The notes beneath the pieces are model-generated. The model was not told the origin of the DNA and searched no databases. It saw only the letters and a list, made by a program, of their open reading frames with translations. A stretch of 64,000 nt of DNA from Bin5 sp965221345 (lineage in GTDB: Bacteria > Chloroflexota > Anaerolineae > Caldilineales > Caldilineaceae), in contig CBDCSD010000002.1 in NCBI GenBank assembly GCA_965221345.1, positions 2,108,001 through 2,172,000 of the forward strand, in the 5' to 3' direction. Every line of letters begins with the position of its first letter. Within the stretch, counting starts at the first letter, position 1. Below are positions 1 to 8,037 of this stretch, piece by piece. Position numbers and translations under genes: made by a program.

Positions 1-8
1 CGGACTGC

Positions 9-45
9 AGTGGATAGTGGATAGTGGCTGGTGGATAGTGGCTGG
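9..45. repeat. short tandem repeat, AGTGGATAGTGG type
   Basis: The unit AGTGGATAGTGG/CTGG recurs imperfectly several times. The same motif occurs near the other end of the window (about 62162-62198), again directly beside a copy of the GGGGGG palindromic repeat. The two therefore travel together as a composite intergenic element. No coding potential is apparent. Confidence 0.6.
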
Positions 46-70
46 ACACCAGTGCGGCGGTGGCGGGACA

Positions 71-137
71 GGTTTTGGAGGGGGGCGTTGCGGGGGGAAT
101 CCCCCCGCACAAGGGAGGGCCGAAGGCCCGACCGCCC
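71..137 (+). repeat. dispersed palindromic repeat, copy 1 of 4
   Basis: A GC-rich repeat of about 60 bp. Its core is a perfect hairpin, GCGGGGGG-AAT-CCCCCCGC (positions 90-108), followed by CACAAGGGAGG and a second small palindrome, GGGCCGAAGGCCC. Further copies lie at 13781-13830, 29691-29744 (inverted) and 62095-62158. All are intergenic or at gene ends. The structure is REP/BIME-like. No REP-associated tyrosine transposase is visible in the window. Confidence 0.8.
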
Positions 138-218
138 ATAAACCGAGGAGAGAGTGAAGAGAAGTGAGGAGAGAGAACAGCTTGGTTCGGCTTGCTTCAT
201 GGGGTCGAAGGGTGCGGC

Positions 219-1607
219 TCACGCGAATATCAAAATGCTTGAGCGGTACGTCGTGACGGCGTAGCGCAGGGCGTCGTAGGTGTCGTCGCCGCCCTGGCCC
301 TCTTCGTTTACGTTCACTTTGAGGACGTCTTCGGGGTTTTTGGGGTCGTTCTGCAAGTTGGGCAGGCATTCGATGAGGCGGCGGCAGCGGTTGAAGATGA
401 AGAGGGAAGGGGAGATGCCGATGTCGACGTTGCCAAGGCGGGTGCGGACTTCGTTTGCACCCTGGATGCGGTCGGTTTCGGCCTTAAAGAAAGAGAGACC
501 CTCATCGTTATAGTGGTCGGCAATGGTGAATTCTGATCTTTGGGCGAAGATGTCAGGACCGGAATATATGTGCCACAGGGCTTCAGGGGGCGCTGCGTTT
601 CTCTCGACCATTGCCTTGACGGCGGCAGCGTGCTGTTGGGGCAACCAGGCGTCCTGGACGTGTTCATCAAGGACGTAGAGGTTGTCGTCGCCGTCTGCGG
701 CGAGCAGGAGGAAGACGGTTGGGTGTTTGTAGCCGTAGTCCATGCCCAGGAAGTATTGCCATTCGGGCGGTGTCGGGAAAGGTTCGATTACGTGGTCTTC
801 GTAGCGGAAATTGTCGAGGAATTGACCGGCTGCGATCTCCCAATCGCCGTAGCGGTGGGCGCGAAGTTTCCAGCCGGTGTTTTCTTCGAGTTTGCGTTGG
901 TAGTCGGGGTCGATGACTGAGTTGTCTTCGATGGTGGCGGGGATGAAGCGGGTGTCGGCTTCCTGTTGGTTGCGAAAGGGGTCAACGAAGCGGTTTTTGT
1001 ACCAGACGTGGCCGATGCCGCCGGGGTTGGCGGTTGTGTAGATACGGGGGCGGAAGTCTTTGCTGGTGCGGTTGGAGTCACGCAGGGCGCGGTATTTGGT
1101 ATCGGAAAGGGTGGTGGCTTCCTCGACGAGGATGACGTCGTATTCGAGGCCGAGGTACTGGTCGACGTCGTTTTCGGTGCGGAAGTGGCCGATGACGATG
1201 CGGGAATCGTTGGGGAAGGTGACGAGGCCTTCGGATCTGATGTACCGGTGTGGGACCCTTCTCAAGACTATGCGGCGGAGGTCGTCGGACTGTTCGCGGG
1301 CCTGTTTGGCGGAGAGGCGGAGGTAGAGCGCTTTGAGGCCGGGGATGCGGCGGCAGTCGTCGAGCGCGAGTTGGGCGAAGGAAGCGTGGGATTTGCCGGG
1401 GCCGCGCGCGCCGCCGAAGCCGATTTGGGAGGGGCCGTCGGGGAGGTCGCAGAGGCGGGCGGCGGCATGGAAATCGAGCTGTTTGGGCTGGGGGAAGTAG
1501 CCGGCGGATACGAAGTTTTTGAGCTGCTGGGGTGAAAAGTCGAGAGAGTGGGCGGCTCTTTCGAGGCCGGAAAGTTTGCGTATTTCTTGTTTATTCTTCA
1601 TCGGCAT
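219..1607 (-). CDS. phage terminase large subunit
   Basis: DNA-packaging motor ATPase/nuclease of a tailed phage or gene-transfer-agent-like element. From the chosen start (462 aa) I see Walker A GGARGPGKS at residues 65-73 and Walker B DVILVEE at 157-163. A coupling-type TTANPGG segment lies near 191-197. The nuclease-domain aspartate motif GMDYG is at 288-292, and the C-terminal acidic motif GGDDTYDALRYA near 442-453. The ATG at 1607 (alternative 1601) overlaps the end of the small-subunit gene. An in-frame extension to 1856 is only an out-of-frame reading of that gene, so I left it out. No portal or capsid gene follows: the stop codon is about 80 bp from the palindromic repeat, so this looks like a packaging module or a remnant. 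Confidence 0.9.
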   Translation of the reverse strand: MPMKNKQEIRKLSGLERAAHSLDFSPQQLKNFVSAGYFPQPKQLDFHAAARLCDLPDGPSQIGFGGARGPGKSHASFAQLALDDCRRIPGLKALYLRLSAKQAREQSDDLRRIVLRRVPHRYIRSEGLVTFPNDSRIVIGHFRTENDVDQYLGLEYDVILVEEATTLSDTKYRALRDSNRTSKDFRPRIYTTANPGGIGHVWYKNRFVDPFRNQQEADTRFIPATIEDNSVIDPDYQRKLEENTGWKLRAHRYGDWEIAAGQFLDNFRYEDHVIEPFPTPPEWQYFLGMDYGYKHPTVFLLLAADGDDNLYVLDEHVQDAWLPQQHAAAVKAMVERNAAPPEALWHIYSGPDIFAQRSEFTIADHYNDEGLSFFKAETDRIQGANEVRTRLGNVDIGISPSLFIFNRCRRLIECLPNLQNDPKNPEDVLKVNVNEEGQGGDDTYDALRYAVTTYRSSILIFA

Positions 1608-2124
1608 AAAAGCGGTCGAGGATTTTCTCTGCTTCCGGGTCGAGGACCGGCCAGCCGCTGGAAGAGGGGAGCTGGTCGTGGGCTTGGGTTGATTGGAGTT
1701 CGCGGCGTTGGAGTTCGGCCGTGGTGGCATAGAGTAGGCGGAGGGAAGGGAGGAGGGCGCGGGCTTCCTCGGTGGAGAGATTTTCCAAGTCTGCGGTGTC
1801 AAGGGCGGCGGCGACGGCCTCGAGGATTTTGTTATTCTTGCGTATGCGGCGTTCACGAGCTTCGGCGGCGCGGGCGGCTTCGAAGGCGGCCTTTTCTTCG
1901 CGGTTGGCCTGGTCGTAGGCTAGGGCGCGTTCTTTCCAGTTCCATTTGTTGTACTGCTGGCTGGCGGTGCTAGAGGGGCTACCTTTACTCTTTGCCCACT
2001 CGCGATAAGCAGCAGTTAGGGTACGGGACGGGCCTAAGGTGAGGTAGGTGTGGAAGCGGTTGAACCAGTCGGGTGGTTCGTCGGGCTGCTGGTGCCAGGA
2101 TTTGGGGGAGGAATCATCTGTCAT
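1591..2124 (-). CDS. probable phage terminase small subunit
   Basis: 177 aa, directly upstream of and overlapping the large terminase gene, the usual small-large order. The N-terminal half (about 30-75) has a plausible helix-turn-helix context, with LTAAYREWAKSKG followed by SQQYNKWNWKERALAYD. This pattern of terminase-like DNA-binding proteins ends in a W..R...YD motif. The middle (75-110) is a charged coiled-coil-like helix rich in E, A and R. The assignment rests on position plus this pattern rather than strong motif identity. The coding strand is markedly C-rich, like the large subunit. Six 10-bp iterons lie 47-106 bp upstream of the start. Confidence 0.75.
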   Translation of the reverse strand: MTDDSSPKSWHQQPDEPPDWFNRFHTYLTLGPSRTLTAAYREWAKSKGSPSSTASQQYNKWNWKERALAYDQANREEKAAFEAARAAEARERRIRKNNKILEAVAAALDTADLENLSTEEARALLPSLRLLYATTAELQRRELQSTQAHDQLPSSSGWPVLDPEAEKILDRFYADEE

Positions 2125-2170
2125 TACTTAATTATAGCACATATGATCGGGCTTTTCAAGGGGGTTGGGC

Positions 2171-2230
2171 AGAATCGATCCAAGTCGATGTAAGTCGATC
2201 CAGGTCGATCCAGGTCGATCTAAGTCGACG
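2171..2230. repeat. six tandem 10-bp iterons upstream of the terminase genes
   Basis: Six consecutive decamers, consensus (C/T)A(A/G)GTCGATC, run without interruption. The spacing is about one DNA helical turn, so identical sites would lie on one DNA face. They sit just in front of the small terminase gene. Tandem sites near the small-terminase gene are typical of cos/pac recognition regions in known phages; that reading here is inference. Alternatives are an operator for a repressor or simple slippage expansion. Confidence 0.7.
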
Positions 2231-2382
2231 GGTTTTCTTTTTTTTGGCGGATTTCCTGGTGTGTTGTTGGGTCTGTTGGGTGGGTTCTTGGGGGTTGATT
2301 CGCGGTCTTGGTGATAGTTTCGCGGTTATTGCGGGCTTCAGGCTGATGGGAGTGAGGTGGGCGATGGGACGCGGCGATCGAG

Positions 2383-2490
2383 TCATGGGGAAGATGCCAA
2401 CTCGAAGCGGACGCCGAGTTGACGGAGCATGTCGAAGGTGTTGATGTAGTTGACATTGAAGTGTTGGCAGACGTCTAATGTGGATCGCAT
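2383..2490 (-). CDS. very small ORF, unknown
   Basis: 35 aa: ATG at 2490, TGA at 2383. The text reads like a real peptide (MRSTLDVCQHFNVNYINT then a leucine-containing helix ending LGVRFEL), with a possible helix-turn-helix flavour. It lies in the gap between the terminase iterons and the TIGR04255 operon. There is no strong ribosome-binding site. It may be a phage-type small protein or a gene remnant. Confidence 0.25.
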   Translation of the reverse strand: MRSTLDVCQHFNVNYINTFDMLRQLGVRFELASSP

Positions 2491-2612
2491 TTCAAACCAC
2501 GAACATTCGCAATGCCTGCGAAATTGGAACTAAAGAGTTTCATCTGCATTCTTGAAATACACAAGCTATTGGTCTCAATTGGGATTTACATTAGATGCAC
2601 ATATTCTCTCAG

Positions 2613-2643
2613 TATCGTGGTCCCAACTTTGGGGTCCACCATA
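2613..2643 (+). mobile_element. solo right end of the IS3-family element
   Basis: The string ending GGGGTCCACCATA matches, in plus orientation, the outer right end of the complete IS3 copy (which ends GGGACCCACCATA at 11880) and retains the CGTGGTCC block. Nothing upstream resembles the transposase genes. It is a stranded terminus left by deletion or a MITE-like derivative. The rest of 2491-2755 holds no gene I can support. Confidence 0.5.
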
Positions 2644-2755
2644 GGAAACAAGAAACTACGGGCCACCGTCGAGACTGGTAGTGTCGCGTTAGTGGAACCT
2701 ACGAAACTAGTTTGAATTGCAGTGAGAGGTATTTCTGCGACTCCCCGAGAGGTGT

Positions 2756-3133
2756 TCAAATCTTGCGTGCTCTTTTTTTTGCGTGGTCCAGGAGCCTTTC
2801 GTGGTTTCGCAGTTCCTGTTGTGTTTCGAACATCTCTTGCAGGAGTTCCTTTAGGTTGCGAGGGTAAGGTAAAGCAGGGTAATCTTCCCCACCGATGATA
2901 ATTCGGTGCCCGGTACGATAGGTGGCCCCAGTGGTGGCGAAATGGGAATCCGTTGTAGCGACAAGGCCAAGAGGATTTCGCTCGTTTGGGTCAAGCAGGT
3001 CGGCGATGGTGCGCAGTGGTATGACAAACTGTGCGCCGCGGCTTTTCAGCTCGGTCAGTTTGGTTTCCAAATCATGGATTTTCAGGACCAAATCACCTAT
3101 GGAATGTTTCGTCCTCTCTGAGTAGTCTGCCAT
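2756..3133 (-). CDS. conserved-looking hypothetical protein
   Basis: 125 aa, last gene of a minus-strand operon starting with the TIGR04255 gene and 37 bp after its upstream neighbour. Helical heptad-like stretches at residues 12-33 and 90-120 flank a middle part with a HRIIIGG element, so a small dimer with two helices is plausible. I do not recognise the family. Base composition is lower in GC than most of the window, like the rest of this operon. Confidence 0.6.
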   Translation of the reverse strand: MADYSERTKHSIGDLVLKIHDLETKLTELKSRGAQFVIPLRTIADLLDPNERNPLGLVATTDSHFATTGATYRTGHRIIIGGEDYPALPYPRNLKELLQEMFETQQELRNHERLLDHAKKRARKI

Positions 3134-3170
3134 GGTCTTGGCTCCTGTGGATCTAGGGACGCAATTTTCT

Positions 3171-3653
3171 TCACTCGGATCGAGTTGGGTGGTGAGCCGT
3201 CACACTTTCCGCGATAAAGTCACCGATGATATCGAAGAGGATAGGGTTGGGTGGCGGTAAAGTATAAATGTCGCAGTGTGACGGGTCTGGTGGGTGCTGG
3301 TCGCATTCGGGGAGCGGCGTTCTGACGAATTGCAGGTTACAGCCAATGGGGAGACTGATGTGTTGCTGGCTATTGTGATCCCTTACTTGTGCTGCAAAGT
3401 CTTCAATTGTTTTCCCGACATTCAGTTCTGCCAGTTTCCCGCATGTCCCCATACCTAGCCTGGACCGGCATCTAATTGTATTGAGTTGCTGATCTTTGCT
3501 TTGGTCCTTGAAGCATTCCAGCCAATATACCGACAGATCTTTTCCAGATTCTTTTGGTCGGAAGGCTGAGCCACTTGCTCTTCCCTTAGTGAGTCGGGTC
3601 TTTGATACATAACGGACCACATTGTCACTTGGGTCTAGTGTTGCGGGATTCAT
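3171..3653 (-). CDS. hypothetical protein of the TIGR04255 cassette
   Basis: 160 aa, with the start overlapping the stop of the preceding gene by 4 bp (ATGA), so it is translationally coupled. The N-terminal half has a pattern RYVSKTRL...SAFRPK...LSVYWLE, then a basic segment and LGKLAELNVG-like text. I recall comparable small proteins beside TIGR04255 genes, but the function is not known to me. No signal peptide or membrane segment is visible. Confidence 0.65.
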   Translation of the reverse strand: MNPATLDPSDNVVRYVSKTRLTKGRASGSAFRPKESGKDLSVYWLECFKDQSKDQQLNTIRCRSRLGMGTCGKLAELNVGKTIEDFAAQVRDHNSQQHISLPIGCNLQFVRTPLPECDQHPPDPSHCDIYTLPPPNPILFDIIGDFIAESVTAHHPTRSE

Positions 3654-4291
3654 GCGTTCACCAGGAATTCGAGACCGTGATGATAGATTCTGCTGATCGT
3701 TTCTCTGAACGATGCTAAGTCCGTATCTGTTGTCTTGCCTTTCCCATCGGCGTGTTTCTTGAAAATCACGTATATGATACGGCGGTTTCCTAGAAAATGA
3801 AGGCCTAGGAAGTTCCCGATTTCATCTTCCCAGACCGCACGCAGGTTTCCCTCTCCGATAAAAACCAATTCGGCTTGGCGGGTAATGGCGGGTGTATTGA
3901 TGAATTTCCAAAAGTCTCTTTCGGAACTTTCGTTCAGTTCTATTCCTTCGGCAAGCCCCTCATGTTCCAATTGGCCGATACGTTCGGCATAAGCCCACTC
4001 TATTTCGTGGGAAGTATGTCGGGGAGCGGGTTCACTTATTTTGATTTCACTGCGCGTTGAAACCAACACCGAAAGAGGCAGGGCGTGCTCAGGAACGGTT
4101 AATTCGAAATGTATGACTTCCGGACACGCGTAAAGAGCCATAGTGTCGGTTTCAAAAATAACTTCACTAGCGTGGATGAGCTCTTGGCTGGATTCGGAAA
4201 GCCGACTTGTCTCGCTGGGAAGGTACACACTTTCGCCTGTGTCGGGAAGACCACGCGGGTGCCTTACGCCTGGAGGTATTGCAGCGCTCAT
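3650..4291 (-). CDS. hypothetical protein of the TIGR04255 cassette
   Basis: 213 aa, coupled to its neighbours by 4-bp overlaps at both ends. The C-terminal part carries RDFWKFINTP, LVFIGEGNLRAVWED, IGNFLGLHFLGN and IIYVIFK. This series of short beta strands around a conserved G-N-L-R-A-V-W element recurs in proteins encoded next to TIGR04255 genes. The biochemical role is unknown. The N-terminal 60 residues are polar and low in conservation character. Confidence 0.65.
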   Translation of the reverse strand: MSAAIPPGVRHPRGLPDTGESVYLPSETSRLSESSQELIHASEVIFETDTMALYACPEVIHFELTVPEHALPLSVLVSTRSEIKISEPAPRHTSHEIEWAYAERIGQLEHEGLAEGIELNESSERDFWKFINTPAITRQAELVFIGEGNLRAVWEDEIGNFLGLHFLGNRRIIYVIFKKHADGKGKTTDTDLASFRETISRIYHHGLEFLVNA

Positions 4292-5079
4292 ACTTTGTCT
4301 CCTGAGTCAAACAGTTCGCGAAGATTGTCCGTAATGCTTCCCTCGAATGCTCTTATGATTCTACTGTGTGCATCTTCAACAAGGTTATCGATGTCAACCC
4401 TTTCGGCTTTCTCATCGATAAGAATTCGGATATGCAGGTCTAGCACGAAAGGTTGGATTTCTTCTGAGGCCTCATCTTGTCGTGTTGTTTGAAAGGTCAC
4501 CATCAGGAAGTTAGTGTCGTCAGGTTGTGGGATGGTGACCTTTATTAGAAAGGGTCCTTGGGTTTCGCCGCATCCCGCAGGAAGAGTCGGCTTGATCAAG
4601 AAGTAATGCTCCAGATCTATTTCTCCTGCCGGAATCTCAATGCGATTGATGTATCGAACATCAATATTTTCTATTCTTCGAGAAGGAGCCAAGTCTTTGT
4701 ATAGCGAAAAGGTATTGAAGAATTGCTCTTTCCATTCAGAAAAGGGGCGATACGGCTGGAGTTGGTTAAAGGTAAGAATCGTTTCCGAAACCTGAATTAG
4801 CCTATCTTGTGATTCGGTCAAGAACACAGTCCAGTTCGGCAATTCTTTCACTGTGGTAGTGGCAGTTTCATTGTTCTCGGAAACAGTTACGTGCGCCTCA
4901 CGAAACTCTCGCAACTGTTGTTTAGGGAAATCCTCTTTGATTTTCTCGTAAAGTTTATTCGGAATCTCTTCATCCCAATCTTCTGGCGCGAAATGCACCT
5001 CGCAGAGGGCCTCCACGACAGGAGGGTTACGGTACACCCTTTCCGGGCTTGCCTCCGAAGATTTCATTGGTATTCTCAT
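4288..5079 (-). CDS. TIGR04255 family protein
   Basis: The N-terminus carries the family hallmark Y-R-N-P-P-V-V-E-A-L-C-E-V-x-F (about 15 residues from the chosen ATG). Mid-protein strands follow, with LIQVSETILTFNQL and IENIDVRYINRIEIP, then the C-terminal IIRAFEGSITDNLRELF. Family length is about 260 aa; this start gives 263. In-frame TTG at 5115 and a second ATG at 5067 are alternatives; none has a strong Shine-Dalgarno. It heads a tightly overlapping operon with three small unknowns. The family has no established activity that I know of. The tight cassette and mobile-element surroundings fit an accessory or defence-like unit, which is inference. Confidence 0.8.
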   Translation of the reverse strand: MRIPMKSSEASPERVYRNPPVVEALCEVHFAPEDWDEEIPNKLYEKIKEDFPKQQLREFREAHVTVSENNETATTTVKELPNWTVFLTESQDRLIQVSETILTFNQLQPYRPFSEWKEQFFNTFSLYKDLAPSRRIENIDVRYINRIEIPAGEIDLEHYFLIKPTLPAGCGETQGPFLIKVTIPQPDDTNFLMVTFQTTRQDEASEEIQPFVLDLHIRILIDEKAERVDIDNLVEDAHSRIIRAFEGSITDNLRELFDSGDKV

Positions 5080-5359
5080 GGTTGTGGTGGTGTGGCGCCC
5101 CTTCACTGCTGCCAAGTACCGTTTTGTATATCATAGGCGATCTACACTGTCAAGAATGTAATCTTGGAGTGAATTGGGGATTAGTCAGTTGACAGTCACT
5201 ATGGTGGGTCCTAATTTTTGGACCACGAAACGGGAAGGGCAAGGTGTATTCAATCGGACTCAATCGGCTCTGATGAGAGCATGACACGCTCTTCTGCCGG
5301 AGTGAGGTCGTTGAGAGATTGAAGCGGTCTGTCGCGGTTGCAGAAGCAGAACTAGCCGG

Positions 5360-6079
5360 TCAAGCCGGCGTGCAGCTGGCGCGGTGTGTGTACAGGCTGA
5401 GAAAGATGTCCTCGCATTTGACGCTGCGCGATAGGCGTTCGCAGAAGACGTTGTCGACGACGCGGCCGCGGCCATCGATGCTGGCATGAGTATTGGCTGC
5501 GCACAGAGCGGTAGTGGAGGCATCGGCCGTGAACTGTGCGCCTTGGTCGGTGTTGAAGATTTTGGGCCGACCCTTGCAGAGCGCTTGGCGCAGGGCATCG
5601 AGACAGAAGATACCGTCCTGGGTGTTGGAAAGCTGCCAGGCGAGCACATAGCGACTGTGCCAGTCGATGACAGCGACCAGGTACATGAAGCCACGCAGCA
5701 TCGGGACGTAGGTGATGTCTGCGCTCCAGACCTGGTTGACGTGGGTAATCGGCAGGTTGCGCAAAAGATAAGGATAGAGCTTGTGTCCCTTGCCAGGAGA
5801 ACTGCTGCTTCTCCTGGGGTAGATAGCTTGAATGTCCATCATACGCATCAGCCGTCTGACCCGCTTGCCATTGATGGCGTAGCCCAGCCGGCGCAGAGAG
5901 GCGGTCATCTTGGGCCAGCCATAGAAGGGGGTGCGCAAGAGTTGCTCGTCAACCAGGCGCATCAGTTGCAGGTTCAGTGCTGACTCGGGCGCCGCTTGGT
6001 AGTAGTATGACGACCGATTGAGCCCGAGCAGTTCACCCTGCCGCCGTACACTTAGAGTCGGGTTTGCTACCTCGACCAT
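5360..6079 (-). pseudogene. IS3-family OrfB transposase, frameshifted
   Basis: DDE transposase of the rve/HTH_21 type. The N-terminal helix-turn-helix region (SSYYYQAAPES) is intact, as are the three DDE blocks WSADITYV, FNTDQGAQFT and RGRVVDNVFCERL. After about residue 225 the frame departs from that of copy 2. In the correct frame a TAG replaces a tyrosine codon before the expected FYNHERPHQSL-type terminus. Substitutions such as ALCAANTHASID against ALCAANIQVSMD of copy 2 show further decay. Confidence 0.85.
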
Positions 6080-6089
6080 ATGCCGTCTC

Positions 6090-6383
6090 TCACTGACCGA
6101 AGTGGGTAACTTTTTTTTTCAACCACTCAAGTTCCATCTTGAGCCGCCCGATCTGTCCATAGAGCTCTGCTTCCTGGCTCTCTTGTTCCCGCTGTTTGCG
6201 CTCGCCGTTGCTGGCGAAGACGCGCGGACCGTCGTCCAGCAGTTGCCGTGTCCAGGTTCGAATCAGGTTGGCAAAAATCTCGTGTTCACTGGATAATTGG
6301 CTAATCGTCTTGCTGCCTTCAAGCGCCTCCGGCGCAACGCGGAACTTAAAGGCTGCCGTGTGTCGCCGTCGATTCTTGACCAT
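6090..6383 (-). CDS. IS3-family OrfA
   Basis: 97 aa helix-turn-helix protein that binds the element ends. The N-terminus MVKNRRRHTAAFKFRV is followed by the HTH region (ISQLSSEHEI.ANLIRTW) and a C-terminal leucine-zipper-like helix (ELYGQIGRLKMELEWLKKK). It ends in a run of nine A residues on the coding strand, as in copy 2. The frame is intact, but several residues differ from the healthier copy 2 (APEALEGS, TWTRQLLDD). Confidence 0.85.
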   Translation of the reverse strand: MVKNRRRHTAAFKFRVAPEALEGSKTISQLSSEHEIFANLIRTWTRQLLDDGPRVFASNGERKQREQESQEAELYGQIGRLKMELEWLKKKVTHFGQ

Positions 6384-6482
6384 TGAACTGGCCCTCCACG
6401 TGCTTGGTGATCTGCTCCATTATACACCTTAGCACGTGGTCCAGTTATTGGGGCCAATCTCAGTTAAGGAAAAAGGTTTAGA

Positions 6483-6761
6483 GTGACCGACAACATCTGG
6501 AGCGACATTCTAATCCTTGTGTTGTTCGGTGTGGTAGGTGGCATGATTGTCGCAACAATTTTCGAGCTAATTCCAGATAAGCCTAGCAGAGCCAGAAGAG
6601 CTATACTGGCTGCATATTGGCTGGTTTTTTGCAGCGTTGCCCCTGTGGTGATTGTCTATCTAATTCGAGAAATCAATGTTCTAATTGTGGTGGTGGTCTT
6701 AGTGGTAATTGCAGGAATAATTTTTTTGCCGTTAGCGCACAAAGTGAAAGAAGAAGAATAG
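6483..6761 (+). CDS. small membrane protein, possibly trimmed by IS701
   Basis: 92 aa with three hydrophobic segments (about residues 8-28, 39-61 and 64-84) and a charged tail KVKEEE. The GTG start at 6483 is preceded by AAGGAAAAAGG. The gene begins 20 bp after IS3 copy 1. Its TAG stop (6759-6761) is supplied by the first bases of the IS701 inverted repeat, so the native C-terminus may have been lost. Family not recognised. Confidence 0.55.
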   Translation: MTDNIWSDILILVLFGVVGGMIVATIFELIPDKPSRARRAILAAYWLVFCSVAPVVIVYLIREINVLIVVVVLVVIAGIIFLPLAHKVKEEE

Positions 6762-7819
6762 GACTTTCGCTAGGAGGACAGGATCCTGTAAGCTTGAGAC
6801 ATGATTACAAAACAGAAGTATGTCGAATACCTAGTCAGCACGCCGATCAACTACACCTGTACCAATCTGGCTGAACATCTGGAAGGCATGAGTCACGATG
6901 TAGTCAGCGATTTTCTGAAAAGAGAGCGACTCACAGCCAGGCATCTATGGGAACTGGTGGCAGAACAGATCGACGACAGTCCAGACGCTTGCCTGATTAT
7001 TGACGACAGTGTGCAAGACAAACGCTATTCACGGTCAATCGAGATGGTAAAGCTGCAGTACAGTGGCGCTGAAGGTGGTCTGGTGCGCGGCATCGGTGTC
7101 GTGAATCTGGTTCACACCAGTGGTGAAGATGGCGAGTGTTATCCGATTGATTTCCGCATCTACGCCAAAGAAGCGGATGGCAAGTCCAAGAACGACCATT
7201 TTCAAGAGCTGCTGCTGCGAGCCGTTGGCGCCAAACAGATTCAGGCTAAGACGGTGCTTTTTGATAGTTGGTATGGCTCCTGGCGGAACCTGAAGCTGGT
7301 TCACCGTCTGGGATTGACCTTTTACACCACACTCAAAGCCAACCGCATGGTCAGTCTGAGCGCAGAAGATGGCTATATCCATCTTGATGCCATCGATTGG
7401 AACGACGAACGGCTTAGGCATGGCATCATTGTCAAGCTCAAGAAAGTGCCTTTCAAAGTGAGATTGTTCAAGGTAGTTGCCCTAAACGGCGACATTGACT
7501 GGGTCATCACCAATGACCTGGATGAGACCGTGATCACGCAAGTCGCTCAAAACGCGAACGAGTTGCGCTGGCAGGTCGAAGAATTTCACCGCGAATTGAA
7601 GCAACTGACAGGCTCCGCCAAATGCCAATGTCGCAAAGCTCGTTCGCAGCGCAATCACCTCGCTTGCTGTTACCATGCTTGGCTTTCATTGAAGGTCCAC
7701 GCTGCCTTGCTCAACAAAACCATCTATCGCGTTCATACTGACCTGTTCAGCGATTATCTGCGAAACCAACTTCGCAGCCCGACTATCCCGGCTTTCCAGC
7801 CAGCTTAGCGAAAGTCCTA
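6759..7819 (+). mobile_element. IS701-family insertion sequence
   Basis: About 1.06 kb, bounded by perfect 14-bp inverted repeats TAGGACTTTCGCTA (6759-6772) and TAGCGAAAGTCCTA (7806-7819). It encloses one intact transposase gene. I could not identify a clean target-site duplication: flanks are AGAA on the left and AAGA on the right. The left end overlaps the stop codon of the upstream membrane-protein gene. Confidence 0.85.
6801..7808 (+). CDS. IS701-family transposase
   Basis: 335 aa DDE transposase of the IS4-like superfamily, full length and apparently intact. Diagnostic motifs in order: NYTCTNLAEHLEGMSHD, LIIDDSVQDK (first Asp), YPIDFRIY, VLFDSWYGSWRNLK (second Asp), and WQVEEFHRELKQLTG (the Y/R-x-E-like third acidic block). 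CQCRKARSQRNHLACCYHAW follows. Together these are characteristic of IS701-family enzymes common in cyanobacteria and other mat organisms. The gene runs into the right inverted repeat. Confidence 0.9.
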   Translation: MITKQKYVEYLVSTPINYTCTNLAEHLEGMSHDVVSDFLKRERLTARHLWELVAEQIDDSPDACLIIDDSVQDKRYSRSIEMVKLQYSGAEGGLVRGIGVVNLVHTSGEDGECYPIDFRIYAKEADGKSKNDHFQELLLRAVGAKQIQAKTVLFDSWYGSWRNLKLVHRLGLTFYTTLKANRMVSLSAEDGYIHLDAIDWNDERLRHGIIVKLKKVPFKVRLFKVVALNGDIDWVITNDLDETVITQVAQNANELRWQVEEFHRELKQLTGSAKCQCRKARSQRNHLACCYHAWLSLKVHAALLNKTIYRVHTDLFSDYLRNQLRSPTIPAFQPA

Positions 7820-7850
7820 AAGAAAAGAAAAACGAATAGACGGCTCTGCA

Positions 7851-7894
7851 AACTACACAGGACAGCCTCGACTTTAAGGCCGTCCTGTGTAGTT
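7851..7894. terminator. long hairpin, likely terminator of the disrupted lipoprotein gene
   Basis: A 13-bp perfect stem AACTACACAGGAC/GTCCTGTGTAGTT. The inner AGCC/GGCC extends it, with a loop of about 10 nt. It lies 27 bp beyond the stop of the lipoprotein pseudogene read on the minus strand. A smaller hairpin, CCCG..CGGG, lies between them. There is no uridine run, so strong pausing or mRNA 3'-end protection is as likely as intrinsic termination. Confidence 0.5.
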
Positions 7895-8037
7895 AATCTT
7901 GATTCCCGCAAGTTTTCGGGTTACGAATCTATACCTTCCGCTTCTTGACATGATTCTATGAAGTGGGCCCCAAAAACTGGACCACGAGCTAAGGTGTATA
8001 ATGGAGCAGAACACCAAGCACGTGGAGGGGCAGGTCA

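Larger units (their letters stand above)
5200..6462 (-). mobile_element. IS3-family insertion sequence, copy 1 (decayed)
   Basis: 1263 bp, minus orientation. The right end TATGGTGGGTCC lies at 5200 and the left end, read on the minus strand as TGAGATTGGCCCC, at 6462. It holds orfA and orfB and is nearly identical to copy 2 (7959-11880). OrfB is frameshifted and contains an in-frame TAG near its end, so this copy is inactive without help from copy 2. No matching target duplication is visible (CAC left, GTT right). Confidence 0.85.

Noticed and set aside
1607..1856. N-terminal extension of the large terminase to 1856
   Set aside because: It is Ser/Pro-rich out-of-frame reading of the small-subunit gene. 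The family start fits 1607 or 1601.
6240..6270. GGTTCGAATC resembling a tRNA T-loop
   Set aside because: It lies inside IS3 orfA coding sequence. No acceptor or anticodon stem can be formed.
6759..7819. The IS701 element as mobiliser of the 163-bp MITE
   Set aside because: Terminal repeats differ completely (TAGGACTTTCGCTA against TACTACAACCGCA).
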